Notes: a model not told the origin generated them from the sequence alone. Positions 20,754-30,103 are shown, numbered from the stretch's first letter. The stretch is DNA of 64,000 bases from Paracoccus zeaxanthinifaciens ATCC 21588 (GCF_000420145.1 NZ_ATUJ01000004.1:62001-126000); one strand, 5' to 3'. Numbers and translations: made by a program.

Positions 20754-21489
20754 CGGTTCCACGGCTCTGGTCGTCGGGGTCCATAGATGCCCCGCGCCCC
20801 GTCAGCTTGTCCAGCAGATCAGAGGCGAGGCGACGGGTCGGCGGGGTCTTCTGCGCCATCGCCGCGCGGTCCATCGCGGCGACCAGCCTGCGGGCAAGCC
20901 CGAGGTCGCGATCCATGTGCAGCACCAGCCAGTCGATCAGCGGGGCCGCGACCTGCAACTGGCGATCCGCGAACAGCTTGACCAGAACGGCGGCCAGAAG
21001 CGCCTCGTCCGGCGGCCCAAGACGCACCTGCGGCATGGCATCCATGCGCGATTGCAGGTCCGGCAGCGACAGCCCCCAGTCGCGGGGCACCAGCCGCGCG
21101 GTCAGCAGAAGCAGGCATTCCCGCGCGCCGCACAGGTTCCACAGGTGGAACAGCGCCTCCTCGGCGCCGGCGGCATGGCCCGCGTGGTCGGCATCCTCGA
21201 CCACGACGGCGCCGCGCTCGACGGCCAGCGTATCGGCGGCATCGGTCCGCAGCGCGGCGCAGCCGATCCGGCGTGCGCCGTTCTCGGCGGCCCAGAAGGC
21301 GGCCATGTGCGACTTTCCCGCGCCCTCGGGGCCTATCAGCAGCATGCGCCCGCCGGGCCACAGATGCGGGTGGTCGAGGACACGCAGCGCATCCTGGTTG
21401 GCGGGGGCCGGCAGGAAATCGGCCCGCGCCTCGGCGGGCGGCGTCGTCAGGTCCAGCGTCAGCTGGCGATGCGGCGCCCCGGCATTCAC
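20740..21489 (-). CDS. hda: DnaA-related regulator of replication initiation (Hda-like)
   Basis: A 249-residue DnaA-like ATPase without the DNA-binding domain. The N-terminal RQLTLDL matches the beta-clamp-binding motif of Hda. The nucleotide-binding loop LIGPEGAGKSH and AVVVEDADHA follow. Hda with the sliding clamp stimulates ATP hydrolysis by DnaA and prevents re-initiation. Translation starts at a GTG (21489) overlapping the TGA of the upstream permease gene (GTGA), a typical coupling. The position between an AI-2E permease and ppk suggests one operon running through ppx. Confidence 0.88.
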   Translation of the reverse strand: MNAGAPHRQLTLDLTTPPAEARADFLPAPANQDALRVLDHPHLWPGGRMLLIGPEGAGKSHMAAFWAAENGARRIGCAALRTDAADTLAVERGAVVVEDADHAGHAAGAEEALFHLWNLCGARECLLLLTARLVPRDWGLSLPDLQSRMDAMPQVRLGPPDEALLAAVLVKLFADRQLQVAAPLIDWLVLHMDRDLGLARRLVAAMDRAAMAQKTPPTRRLASDLLDKLTGRGASMDPDDQSRGTDDPS

Positions 21490-22637
21490 GCCGGATCGCC
21501 CTCCGCGACCTCGACCCGCAGCGCCTCGCGATAGGTGCCGGGGGGCACGATCTCGACCAGCAGGGGTTCGGGGGTGACGGCATCGTCGCCGATCCCGGTA
21601 TAGAGCGCGCTGGCGCGGTAGCGTTCGATCGCGAAGCGCGCAAGCACGCCGACCGCCGCCGCCATCGGCACCGCCATCACGAGGCCCACGAAGCCGAACA
21701 GCGAACCGAAGACTGACAGGGCCAGCAGCAGCCAGACGGGATGCAGCCCGACATGGCTGCCCACGATCTTGGGCTGGAGATAGTTCCCCTCGACCACCTG
21801 CCCGACCGCGAAGATGGCGACCACGGCCCCGATCCACAGCGGATCGCCCCAGAAGCTGAACAGCGCGACGCCGATGGCGGTCACCCCGCCGATCAGCACG
21901 CCCACATAGGGGATGAAGGACAGCACCGCCGCCATGATCCCGATGAAGAAGCCGAAGGGCAGCCCCACGAACATCAGCGCCAGCGCGTACCACGTCCCCA
22001 GGATCAGGATCACCGTCGCCTGCCCGCGCAGGAAGCCCGACAGCGCGTCGTCGATCTCCGATGCGAGGCGGCGGATCGTGCCGGCATGTTCGCGCGGCAG
22101 CAGCTCGTCGATGCGCGCGACCATGCGGTCCCAATCCAGCAGCAGGTAGAAGGACACCACCGGCACGATCACCAGGATCGAGATGGTCCCCAGGATGCCG
22201 CGCACCGATCCGAGCACCTTCGAGGCCACGTTGCCCGCCTGTTCGCCCAATGCGGCCTGAAGCTCGGTGAGGGTTTCCTGAAGGCCCGCATCGGTCGGGA
22301 TCATGCCGGGAAAGCGCGACTCGACGAAGGCGCGGCCCTGGCCCAGCATCTCGGGGGCGGTCTGGATCAACGCGGTCGCCTGCCTGATCAGCAGCGGAAG
22401 GATCAGCAGGATCAGCGCGACGGCGACCAGCACGACGACGAAGGTGATGACGACGACCGACATCGTGCGCGACAGGCCCATCCGCTCCAGCCGGTCGGCG
22501 ACGGGATCCAGAAGATAGGCCACGCCCGCGCCGATCATGAAGGGCAGGATCGCCTGCCCCAGAAGCCACATGGAAATCAGCAGGATCGCCGCGGCAAGCC
22601 CCCACCAGATGATCTGCTTGCGAACGGGAACGCCCAT
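21486..22637 (-). CDS. AI-2E family transporter (UPF0118 permease)
   Basis: A 383-residue polytopic protein with about eight membrane helices. It matches the AI-2E/UPF0118 family: an N-terminal helical pair (IIWWGLAAAILLISMWLLG, then ILPFMIGAGVAYLLDP), a long amphipathic region around 65-150, and the C-terminal conserved block SFIPYVGVLIGG with GNYLQPKIVGSHVGLHPVW. Functions in the family vary (autoinducer-2 or ion transport), so a substrate cannot be stated. The ATG at 22637 has a GAGG site; an ATG at 22649 is possible. It is divergent from proS and overlaps hda by four bases. Confidence 0.9.
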   Translation of the reverse strand: MGVPVRKQIIWWGLAAAILLISMWLLGQAILPFMIGAGVAYLLDPVADRLERMGLSRTMSVVVITFVVVLVAVALILLILPLLIRQATALIQTAPEMLGQGRAFVESRFPGMIPTDAGLQETLTELQAALGEQAGNVASKVLGSVRGILGTISILVIVPVVSFYLLLDWDRMVARIDELLPREHAGTIRRLASEIDDALSGFLRGQATVILILGTWYALALMFVGLPFGFFIGIMAAVLSFIPYVGVLIGGVTAIGVALFSFWGDPLWIGAVVAIFAVGQVVEGNYLQPKIVGSHVGLHPVWLLLALSVFGSLFGFVGLVMAVPMAAAVGVLARFAIERYRASALYTGIGDDAVTPEPLLVEIVPPGTYREALRVEVAEGDPA

Positions 22638-22772
22638 CGGATGCCTCATGGTAACACGGGTGCGAATGTGCCGCCCCGCAGCGCCGGTTGCAAGCCGCAT
22701 GACCGGCTGGTTCTTGGCATCGGCAGCCCGATCCGGTAACGCGGGGACAAAGCTGATCGAAGGATTACACGA

Positions 22773-24134
22773 ATGCGTCTGTCGCGTTATTTCCTGCCCG
22801 TGCTGAAGGAAGATCCCAAGGAGGCCCAGATCGTCAGCCATCGGCTGATGCTGCGGGCGGGGATGATCAAGCAGCAGGCGGCGGGCATCTATTCCTGGCT
22901 GCCCATGGGCTTCAAGGTCCTGCGCCGGATCGAGCAGATCGTCCACGAGGAACAGATCCGCGCCGGTCACGTCCCCATGCTGATGCCGACGCTGCAATCG
23001 GCCGACCTGTGGCGCGAGAGCGGCCGCTATGACGATTACGGCGAGGAGATGCTGCGCATCAAGGACCGCCAGAAGCGCGACCTGCTGTACGGACCCACGA
23101 ACGAGGAGATGATCACCGACATCTTCCGCAGCCACGTCAACAGCTACAAGGACCTGCCGCTGACGCTGTACCACGTCCAGTGGAAGTTCCGCGACGAGAT
23201 CCGCCCCCGCTTCGGCGTGATGCGTGGCCGAGAGTTCCTGATGAAGGACGGCTACAATTTCGACCTGACCAAGGAAGACGCGCTGCACGCCTACAACCGG
23301 CACCTCGTCAGCTATCTGCGGACCTACGAGCGCATGGGCCTGCAGGCGATCCCGATGCGCGCGGATGGCGGCCCGATCGGCGGCGATTACACGCATGAAT
23401 TCCTGGTCCTGGCCGAGACCGGCGAATCCGAGGTCTTCTATGACAGCGAGATCACCGAGCTGACCTTCGGCGACCGGCAGATCGACTATGACGATCATGC
23501 CGAATGTCAGGCCGTGCTGGAGGAATTCACCAGCCGCTATGCCCGCACCGACGAGACCCATGACGAGGCGATCTTCGCCGAGGTCCCCGAGGATCGCCGC
23601 CGCACCGCGCGCGGGATCGAGGTCGGCCAGATCTTCTATTTCGGGACCAAGTATTCCGAACCGATGGGCGCGACGGTCGTCGGCCCCGACGGTGCGCGCG
23701 TGCCCGTCCACATGGGCAGCCACGGCATCGGCGTTTCCCGCCTGCTGGGCGCCATCATCGAGGCCAATCACGACGACCGCGGCATCATCTGGCCCGAAGG
23801 CGTGACGCCGTTCCATGTGGGCATCGTCAACCTCAAGCAGGGCGACGCCTCGACCGACAGCGCCTGCGACGCGCTCTATGCCGAGCTGACCGCGAAGGGG
23901 TTCGAGCCGCTCTATGACGATCGCAACGACCGTGCCGGCGCGAAATTCGCCAGCATGGACCTGATCGGCCTACCCTGGCGGATCACGGTCGGGCCGCGCG
24001 GGCTGGCGAACAACAAGGTCGAACTGACCAGCCGCCGCACCGGCGAAGCCGAGGAGATGTCCCCGCAAGAGGCCGTCGCCCGCATCGAGCAGATCTATCA
24101 GCCCGTGCGCGACCGCGCAGGCCCCGGCCTGTAA
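22773..24134 (+). CDS. proS: Prolyl-tRNA synthetase, short alphaproteobacterial form
   Basis: ProRS charges tRNA-Pro. The 453-residue protein has class II motifs: motif 2-like [25 protein letters not shown] and motif 3-like [13 protein letters not shown], plus the C-terminal anticodon-binding domain. It lacks the long INS editing insertion of the 570-residue E. coli type; only a short spacer lies between motifs 2 and 3. Alphaproteobacterial ProRS are known to have a truncated INS and to depend on a separate ProXp-ala deacylase, not seen in this window. It is divergent from the AI-2E gene and followed by a hairpin. Confidence 0.97.
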   Translation: MRLSRYFLPVLKEDPKEAQIVSHRLMLRAGMIKQQAAGIYSWLPMGFKVLRRIEQIVHEEQIRAGHVPMLMPTLQSADLWRESGRYDDYGEEMLRIKDRQKRDLLYGPTNEEMITDIFRSHVNSYKDLPLTLYHVQWKFRDEIRPRFGVMRGREFLMKDGYNFDLTKEDALHAYNRHLVSYLRTYERMGLQAIPMRADGGPIGGDYTHEFLVLAETGESEVFYDSEITELTFGDRQIDYDDHAECQAVLEEFTSRYARTDETHDEAIFAEVPEDRRRTARGIEVGQIFYFGTKYSEPMGATVVGPDGARVPVHMGSHGIGVSRLLGAIIEANHDDRGIIWPEGVTPFHVGIVNLKQGDASTDSACDALYAELTAKGFEPLYDDRNDRAGAKFASMDLIGLPWRITVGPRGLANNKVELTSRRTGEAEEMSPQEAVARIEQIYQPVRDRAGPGL

Positions 24135-24144
24135 TCCACGATAA

Positions 24145-24171
24145 GACCGCGGCCCCGTTGCGGGCCGCGGT
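24145..24171 (+). terminator. Hairpin after proS
   Basis: A near-perfect GC-rich palindrome ACCGCGGCCC/GGGCCGCGGT lies shortly after the proS stop. A T-run is missing, so termination here is probable but not certain. Confidence 0.5.
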
Positions 24172-24289
24172 CCCCCGATCCTGAAATCTGACGAAAGGTC
24201 AGTAGGATCGACGATACATCGCGCTTTCTTTTTCAGAATCGCCCTTCTAGGCTGCCCCAAGGACAATGTTCCAACTGGGAGACAACCAA

Positions 24290-25474
24290 ATGAAGAAGAT
24301 TCTTCTCGCGACCGCCGCCGGCGCGCTGATGGCCGGTGCCGCAGGCGCTGAAGAGATCAAGCTGGGCATCTCGCTCGGCTTCACGGGTCCGCTGGAATCG
24401 ATGTCGCCCGCCATGGCGCAGGGCGCCGAACTGGCGATCAAGGAAATCAACGACAGCGGCGCCTTCCTCGACGGTTCGACCGTGACCGCCGTGCAGGGCG
24501 ACAGCACCTGCATCGACGCCGCCGCGGCCACCGCGACCGTCGAACGCCTGATCACCGCCGAGGGCGTGAAGGGCATCGTCGGCGGAATGTGCTCGGGCGA
24601 GACGATCGCCAGCCTCGAGAACGTCGCCAAGGCCAACGGCATCGTCATGATCTCGCCCTCGGCCACCTCGCCCGCGCTGACGGACATCGAGGATGACGGC
24701 CTGTTCTTCCGCACCGCACCGTCGGACGCCCGCCAGGGCGAGGTGATGGCCGAGATCGTGCTGGAAAAGGGCATCGAGACGGTCGCCGTCACCTATACCA
24801 ACAACGATTACGGCAAGGGCCTGGCCGACGCGTTCGAGGCCGCCTTCACCCAGAAGGGCGGCACCGTCACCGTCAACAGCGCACATGACGACGGCAAGGC
24901 CGACTACTCGGCCGAGGTCGCCGCACTGGCGGCTGCGGGCGGCGATGCGCTGGCGGTCGTGGGCTATGTCGACCAGGGCGGTTCGGGCATCCTGCGCGGC
25001 GCGCTGGACAGCGGCGCCTTCGAGACCTTCGTCTTCCCCGACGGCATGGTCGGCCAGGCGCTGGCGGACAATTTCGGCGACGAGATCGAGGGCAGCTTCG
25101 GCCAGAACCCCGCAGCCGAGGGCGAAGGCCGCGAGACCTATCTGAGCATGGCCGAAGAGGCCGGTTACGACGGGTCGGGCGCCTTCTCGGCCGAGGCCTA
25201 TGACGCGGCGGCGCTGATCATGCTGGCGATGGCCAAGGCGGGCTCGTCCGATCCGGCCGAATACAAGGGCGCGATCATGGATGTCGCCAACGAGCCGGGC
25301 GAGCAGATCCTGCCGGGCGAACTGGCCAAGGCGATCGAGATCATCAATGGCGGCGGCGATGTCGACTATGTCGGCGCGGCAGCCGTCGAATTCGTCGAGC
25401 CGGGTGAAAGCGCGGGCACCTTCCGCGAAGTCACCTTCGAGGGCGGAGAGATGAAGGTCGTCGGCTATCGCTGA
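24290..25474 (+). CDS. livJ: Branched-chain amino-acid ABC transporter, periplasmic binding protein
   Basis: A 394-residue periplasmic binding protein of the Leu/Ile/Val (type I fold) family. The signal peptide MKKILLATAAGALMAGAAGA is followed by EEIKLGISLGFTGPLESMS, the standard start of the mature fold. The start at 24290 has a GGGAG site. It feeds the LivGFHM transporter encoded directly downstream. Ligand specificity is not fixed by these motifs, and many relatives bind other amino acids or amides. A strong hairpin between this gene and livG should keep the binding protein in molar excess. Confidence 0.93.
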   Translation: MKKILLATAAGALMAGAAGAEEIKLGISLGFTGPLESMSPAMAQGAELAIKEINDSGAFLDGSTVTAVQGDSTCIDAAAATATVERLITAEGVKGIVGGMCSGETIASLENVAKANGIVMISPSATSPALTDIEDDGLFFRTAPSDARQGEVMAEIVLEKGIETVAVTYTNNDYGKGLADAFEAAFTQKGGTVTVNSAHDDGKADYSAEVAALAAAGGDALAVVGYVDQGGSGILRGALDSGAFETFVFPDGMVGQALADNFGDEIEGSFGQNPAAEGEGRETYLSMAEEAGYDGSGAFSAEAYDAAALIMLAMAKAGSSDPAEYKGAIMDVANEPGEQILPGELAKAIEIINGGGDVDYVGAAAVEFVEPGESAGTFREVTFEGGEMKVVGYR

Positions 25475-25491
25475 TCGGCACGCCTGACCCG

Positions 25492-25526
25492 ATGGCCCGG
25501 CGTCCCCATGACGCCGGGCCATTTTT
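25492..25526 (+). terminator. Intra-operon hairpin between livJ and livG
   Basis: A 13-bp perfect stem (ATGGCCCGGCGTC, 25492-25504, with GACGCCGGGCCAT, 25510-25522), 5-base loop and TTTT. It probably acts as a partial terminator or 3' stabiliser for the livJ message. Confidence 0.85.
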
Positions 25527-25588
25527 ACAATTGATACAGCCTCTTGGGCGCAAATCCTTATCCATCGGATAAGGTCGGGGAACGAAGG

Positions 25589-26371
25589 ATGATAAGGGTC
25601 GAGGACCTACACAGACATTTCGGCGGCTTCCATGCCGTCGACGGGGCCAGCCTGACGATCGAGACCGGATCGATCACCGGGCTGATCGGCCCCAACGGCG
25701 CGGGCAAGTCGACGCTGTTCAACGTGATCGCGGGCGTGCTGCCCCCGACATCGGGGCGCGTCTTCATGGACGGGCAGGACATCACCGGCCTGCCCCCGCA
25801 CGAGCTGTTCCACAAGGGCCTGCTGCGGACCTTCCAGCTGGCCCATGAATTCGCCAGCATGACCGTGCGGGAAAACCTGATGATGGTCCCCGCGGGCCAG
25901 TCCGGCGAGACGATCTGGAAGACCTGGTTCCAGCGCAGTCGCATCGCCCGCGAGGAACGCGCCCTGCGTGACAAGGCCGACGAGGTGCTGGACTTCCTGA
26001 CCATCAGCCACCTGGCCGACGAAAAGGCGGGCAACCTGTCGGGCGGCCAGAAGAAGCTGCTGGAACTGGGCCGCACCATGATGGTGGACGCCAAGATCGT
26101 ATTCCTGGACGAGGTCGGCGCGGGCGTGAACCGCACGCTGCTGATGACCATCGCCGATGCGATCATCCGGCTGAACAAGGAACGCGGCTATACCTTCTGC
26201 GTGATCGAGCATGACATGGATTTCATCGGCAAGCTGTGCGACCCGGTCATCGTCATGGCCGAGGGCAAGGTGCTGGCCAAGGGCAGCGCCAGCGACATCA
26301 TGCAGGACGAGGCCGTGATCGAGGCCTATCTGGGCACCGGTCTGAAGAACAAGGACATGGTGGGCGCATGA
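25589..26371 (+). CDS. livG: Branched-chain amino-acid ABC transporter ATPase LivG
   Basis: A 260-residue ABC ATPase. Walker A is GPNGAGKST (34-42), the signature is LSGGQKK, Walker B is IVFLDEVGAGV and the switch His is in VIEHDMDF. The N-terminal IRVEDLHRHFGGFHAVDGASL and Q-loop sequence fit LivG. I place the start at 25589 rather than 25544, since the family begins about here. The stop overlaps the livF start (ATGA). Confidence 0.95.
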   Translation: MIRVEDLHRHFGGFHAVDGASLTIETGSITGLIGPNGAGKSTLFNVIAGVLPPTSGRVFMDGQDITGLPPHELFHKGLLRTFQLAHEFASMTVRENLMMVPAGQSGETIWKTWFQRSRIAREERALRDKADEVLDFLTISHLADEKAGNLSGGQKKLLELGRTMMVDAKIVFLDEVGAGVNRTLLMTIADAIIRLNKERGYTFCVIEHDMDFIGKLCDPVIVMAEGKVLAKGSASDIMQDEAVIEAYLGTGLKNKDMVGA

Positions 26372-27198
26372 GCGGACAGAACAGCTTCGGCAATCGCGGC
26401 AACCGCGATGCATCCGTGGTGAACACCCGCGGCATGGGCACCATCGACGGCACCCGCCGTTCAGGTCCCGTGGGCGAGGGTCGCGCGGGCGATCCCTTCC
26501 TGATCGGCGAAGGCATGACCGGCGGATACGGCAAGGGCGCCGACATCCTGCACGATTGCACGATCTCGGTCGAAAAGGGCCAGATCGCCGTGATCGTCGG
26601 CCCGAACGGCGCGGGCAAGTCCACCGCGATGAAGGCCATCTTCGGCATGCTGAACCTGCGCCAGGGCAGCGTGCGTCTGAACGGGCGCGACATCACCGCG
26701 CTGAACCCGCAGGACCGCGTCAAGGCCGGCATGGGCTTCGTCCCGCAGGTGAACAACATCTTCCCGTCCATGACGGTCGAGGAAAACCTGGAGATGGGCG
26801 CCTTCATCCGGAACGACGACATCCGCCAGACCATGCAGCAGGTCTATGACCTGTTCCCCGCCGTCGCCGAGAAGCGCAAACAGGCGGCAGGCGAATTGTC
26901 GGGCGGGCAGCGCCAACAGGTCGCCGTGGGCCGCGCGCTGATGACGCAACCGCAGGTCCTGATGCTGGACGAACCGACCGCGGGCGTCAGCCCCATCGTC
27001 ATGGACGAGCTGTTCGACCGCATCATCGCCATCGCGCGCGGCGGATTGCCCGTGCTGATGGTGGAACAGAACGCGCAACAGGCGATGAACATCGCCGACA
27101 AGGCCTATGTGCTGGTGCAGGGCGCGAATGCCCATACCGGCACCGGAAAGGAACTCATGGCCAATGACGAGGTGCGCCGCACCTTCCTGGGGGGCTGA
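26368..27198 (+). CDS. livF: Branched-chain amino-acid ABC transporter ATPase LivF, with N-terminal extension
   Basis: A 276-residue ABC ATPase with Walker A GPNGAGKST (78-86), signature LSGGQRQQVAVGRAL, Walker B VLMLDEPTAGVSP and switch His replaced by Gln (VEQNAQQAM), as is usual for LivF. Walker A normally lies near residue 38, so about 40 extra residues precede the fold; they are Gly/Arg/Asn-rich and look disordered. The ATG overlaps the livG stop, and no later start with a good ribosome binding site is evident. It is followed by livH after 3 bases. Confidence 0.94.
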   Translation: MSGQNSFGNRGNRDASVVNTRGMGTIDGTRRSGPVGEGRAGDPFLIGEGMTGGYGKGADILHDCTISVEKGQIAVIVGPNGAGKSTAMKAIFGMLNLRQGSVRLNGRDITALNPQDRVKAGMGFVPQVNNIFPSMTVEENLEMGAFIRNDDIRQTMQQVYDLFPAVAEKRKQAAGELSGGQRQQVAVGRALMTQPQVLMLDEPTAGVSPIVMDELFDRIIAIARGGLPVLMVEQNAQQAMNIADKAYVLVQGANAHTGTGKELMANDEVRRTFLGG

Positions 27199-27201
27199 GC
27201 G

Positions 27202-28209
27202 ATGGATATCCTGAACGCCCTCGTGGTCTTTCTGAACTTCGTCTTCATCCCCGCCGCCGCCTATGGCGCGCAGCTTGCCCTGGGTGCGCTTGGGGTCACG
27301 CTGATCTATGGCATCCTGCGGTTTTCCAACTTCGCGCATGGCGACACGATGGCCTTCGGCACCGCGCTGGTGATCCTGGTCACATGGGGCCTGCAGGCGC
27401 TTGGGGTGGGCTTCGGTCCGCTGCCCACCGCGCTGATCGCCCTGCCCATCGGTATCGCGCTGACATCGCTGATGGTGCTGGGGACGGACCGCGTGGTCTA
27501 TCGCTTCTATCGCAGGCAGAAGGCCGCGCCGATCATCCTGGTCATGGCCTCGGTCGGCGTGATGTTCGTGATGAACGGCCTGACGCGCCTGGTCATCGGC
27601 GTGGACGAGATCCGCTTCGACGACGGCGAACGCTTCATCGTGACCGTCCGCGACTTCAAGGCGATGACCGGCCTGGACGAAGGCCTGGCCCTGCGCAGCA
27701 CGCAGGCGCTGACGCTGGTCGTGGCCTTTGCCGTGATGATCGCGCTGTTCTGGTTCCTGAACCGCACCAAGTCCGGCAAGGCGATGCGCGCCTATTCCGA
27801 CAACGAGGATCTGGCGCTGCTGTCGGGCATCGACCCCGAACGCGTGGTCCGGCAGGTCTGGATCATCGCGGCCGCGCTGGCGACCATCGCGGGCACGCTC
27901 TATGGTCTGGACAAGTCGTTCAAGGCCTTCAACTATTTCCAGATCCTGCTGCCCATCTTCGCGGCGGCCATCGTCGGCGGCCTCGGCAGCCCGCTCGGCG
28001 CGATCGCGGGCGGGTTCCTCGTGGCCTTCTCCGAGGTGGCGATCACCTATCCGTGGCTGAAGATCGCGGGCTATGTCGCGCCCTGGTACGAACCCGGCGG
28101 GCTGATGCAGCTGCTGGGCACGGAATACAAGTTCGCCGTCAGCTTCGTGATCCTGATCGTGGTGCTGCTGTTTCGCCCGACGGGCCTGTTCCGCGGCAAA
28201 TCGGTGTAA
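27202..28209 (+). CDS. livH: Branched-chain amino-acid ABC transporter permease LivH
   Basis: A 335-residue inner-membrane permease with about eight helices. ALGVTLIYGILRFSNFAHGD near the N-terminus and the cytoplasmic coupling segment MRAYSDNEDLALLSGI followed by GTLYGLDKSF are characteristic of LivH. It forms the translocation pore with LivM and is powered by LivG and LivF. Genes on either side are 3 and 10 bases away, so all are in one operon. Confidence 0.95.
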   Translation: MDILNALVVFLNFVFIPAAAYGAQLALGALGVTLIYGILRFSNFAHGDTMAFGTALVILVTWGLQALGVGFGPLPTALIALPIGIALTSLMVLGTDRVVYRFYRRQKAAPIILVMASVGVMFVMNGLTRLVIGVDEIRFDDGERFIVTVRDFKAMTGLDEGLALRSTQALTLVVAFAVMIALFWFLNRTKSGKAMRAYSDNEDLALLSGIDPERVVRQVWIIAAALATIAGTLYGLDKSFKAFNYFQILLPIFAAAIVGGLGSPLGAIAGGFLVAFSEVAITYPWLKIAGYVAPWYEPGGLMQLLGTEYKFAVSFVILIVVLLFRPTGLFRGKSV

Positions 28210-28219
28210 GGGGGTCATC

Positions 28220-29554
28220 ATGGCAAGCAATCGTCAATCCACCGCATCCGCCAGCCCCTGGCGCGCGCCGGTCCTGTTCGGCATCCTCGCCATCCTGTTC
28301 GTGCTGGAGGGGACGGTCCGCAACGACCTCTTCTCGGGCAGCTGGAACACGTCGCTCGCGATCCTGAACATGGGGCTGATCTCGGCCATCACGGCATTGG
28401 GCGTGAACATGCAGTGGGGCTATGCCGGGCTGTTCAACGTGGGCGTCGTGGGCTTCCTTGCGATGGGCGCGCTGGCGCCCGTGCTGGTGTCCCTGCCCCC
28501 GGTCGAGGGCGCATGGCAGGCCGGTGGCCCTCGCCTGATCCTGTCGCTGCTGGCGGGCCTGGGCGTCCTTGCGCTGGCCCGCCTTGTCTGGGGCCGGACC
28601 CGCAAGGGCTGGGCCGTCGCGCTGGTGCTGCTGGCGGGCTTCTTCCTGTTCCGGTCGCTGTTCGACCCCGCCGTCCTCGCGATCGAGGGCAACAACCCTG
28701 CCCGTCACGGCAATATCGGCGGGCTGGGCCTTCCGGTGCTGCTGTCCTGGCTGGTGGGCGGCGTCTTTGCCGCCGCCGCGGCCTGGGCCATCGGCAAGGT
28801 GGCACTGGGGCTGCGCTCGGACTATCTCGCCATCGCCACGCTCGGCATCGGCGAGATCATCGTGGCCGTCATGAAGAACGAGGACTGGCTGGCGCGCGGC
28901 GTGAAGAACATCACCGCCATCCCGCGCCCCGTCGCCTACGAGGTGGACCTGCAGCAGAATCCCGACTTCGTGGCCTTCGCCCAAGGCTGGGGCTTTTCCG
29001 CGACCGAGGCGTCGGGCATCTGGGTCAAGCTGTCCTACATGTCGCTGTTTCTCGTCGTGCTGCTGGTCCTGATCCTGCTGGCCGAGCTGGCGCTGAAATC
29101 GCCCTGGGGCCGCATGATGCGCGCCATCCGCGACAACGAGACGGCGGCCCGCGCGATGGGCAAGAACGTCACCCGCCGCCACCTCCAGGTCTTCGTGCTG
29201 GGATCGGCAGTCATCGGCATCGCCGGTGCGATGATGGTGACGCTGGACGGGCTGGTCGCGCCGACGGGCTACAACCCGCTGCGCTATACCTTCCTGATCT
29301 GGGTGATGGTCATCGTGGGCGGGTCCGGCAACAACTGGGGCGCGGTTCTGGGATCGGTGCTGATCTGGTTCCTGTGGATCAAGGCCGAGGTCTGGGGCCC
29401 CGCCGCGATCGCCGCGCTGACCGGCCCGCTATCCGACGGTCCCCTGAAGGAGCACCTGCTGGACAGCAGCCCGCACATGCGCTTCATCGCGATGGGCGCG
29501 GTCCTGCTGGCCGTGCTGCGCTTCGCCCCAAGGGGCCTTCTGCCCGAGAAGTGA
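28220..29554 (+). CDS. livM: Branched-chain amino-acid ABC transporter permease LivM, with insertion
   Basis: A 444-residue permease. LivM hallmarks are NMQWGYAGLFNVGVVGFLAMG, LRSDYLAIATLGIGEI and the coupling segment MMRAIRDNETAARAMGKNVT. About 70 residues (roughly 93-168), containing two extra predicted helices, lie between the first helical bundle and the LRSDYLAIATLG block, making the protein longer than the usual 330-420. The C-terminus is standard. It is the last gene of the operon and is followed by a terminator hairpin. Confidence 0.94.
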   Translation: MASNRQSTASASPWRAPVLFGILAILFVLEGTVRNDLFSGSWNTSLAILNMGLISAITALGVNMQWGYAGLFNVGVVGFLAMGALAPVLVSLPPVEGAWQAGGPRLILSLLAGLGVLALARLVWGRTRKGWAVALVLLAGFFLFRSLFDPAVLAIEGNNPARHGNIGGLGLPVLLSWLVGGVFAAAAAWAIGKVALGLRSDYLAIATLGIGEIIVAVMKNEDWLARGVKNITAIPRPVAYEVDLQQNPDFVAFAQGWGFSATEASGIWVKLSYMSLFLVVLLVLILLAELALKSPWGRMMRAIRDNETAARAMGKNVTRRHLQVFVLGSAVIGIAGAMMVTLDGLVAPTGYNPLRYTFLIWVMVIVGGSGNNWGAVLGSVLIWFLWIKAEVWGPAAIAALTGPLSDGPLKEHLLDSSPHMRFIAMGAVLLAVLRFAPRGLLPEK

Positions 29555-29561
29555 TACCGAC

Positions 29562-29588
29562 AGGGGCGCCCCATCCGGGCGCCCCTTA
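29562..29588 (+). terminator. Terminator of the liv operon
   Basis: A 10-bp stem AGGGGCGCCC/GGGCGCCCCT with a 5-base loop, directly after livM. The T-run is short. The neighbouring convergent gene ends 3 bases later, so it may serve both strands. Confidence 0.7.
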
Positions 29589-29590
29589 CC

Positions 29591-30103
29591 TTATGCGCGG
29601 CAGTCGTTTCCAAGAACAACGCTGTGCCAGACGCGCCCGTCCGCGCCGCGCGCGACGCCGCTGCCGATCTCGAATGACAGCTGTCCCAGCACCTGTTCGC
29701 GGTTCGGGCCGGGGATCAGCCAATCCGCGACCGTTCCCTCCGGGCTGGTCCCGCCACCGACCAGCTGCACCACGCCGCAGGTCGGATAGCCGACGGCCCG
29801 CGCCCGATCCACGACATTGCTGCCATTCGACCCCGCGACATCGGCGCGCCCCATCAGCGCCATGTCGCAGGCATGGGACTGCGCAATGCGGTCCAGCGCC
29901 TCGGTCCGTGCAAGGACGGTCTTGCCCTCGGCCACGCGCGCGGCTTCCACGGCCTGCGCGAGGCGGTCGGCGGCAGGGCCATCGCCCGCGCAGCTGGCGG
30001 CCAGCGACTGCTCCATCGGCTCGGCCACCGGCGCGGGGGCGATCCGGTCGCAGGCGCCAAGCGCGCCCAGGGCTGCGATTGCTGTGATCGAGGCACGGAA
30101 CAT
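29591..30103 (-). CDS. CAP/SCP-domain lipoprotein
   Basis: A 170-residue exported protein with a lipobox (LGALGAC, Cys18), so probably an outer- or inner-membrane lipoprotein. The CAP (SCP/PR1) fold is indicated by RIAQSHACDMALMGR and GSNGSNVVDRARAVGYPTCG, which replace the family's HSxDMA and GxRxxxxGY motifs, and by the C-terminal HSVVLGNDC. Bacterial CAP proteins are small secreted proteins of unclear function. It is divergent from guaA and convergent with the liv operon. Confidence 0.83.
   Translation of the reverse strand: MFRASITAIAALGALGACDRIAPAPVAEPMEQSLAASCAGDGPAADRLAQAVEAARVAEGKTVLARTEALDRIAQSHACDMALMGRADVAGSNGSNVVDRARAVGYPTCGVVQLVGGGTSPEGTVADWLIPGPNREQVLGQLSFEIGSGVARGADGRVWHSVVLGNDCRA

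Noticed and set aside
18600..20786. Long open frame (about 728 codons) antisense to ppk
   Set aside because: Shadow of ppk; no recognisable domains.
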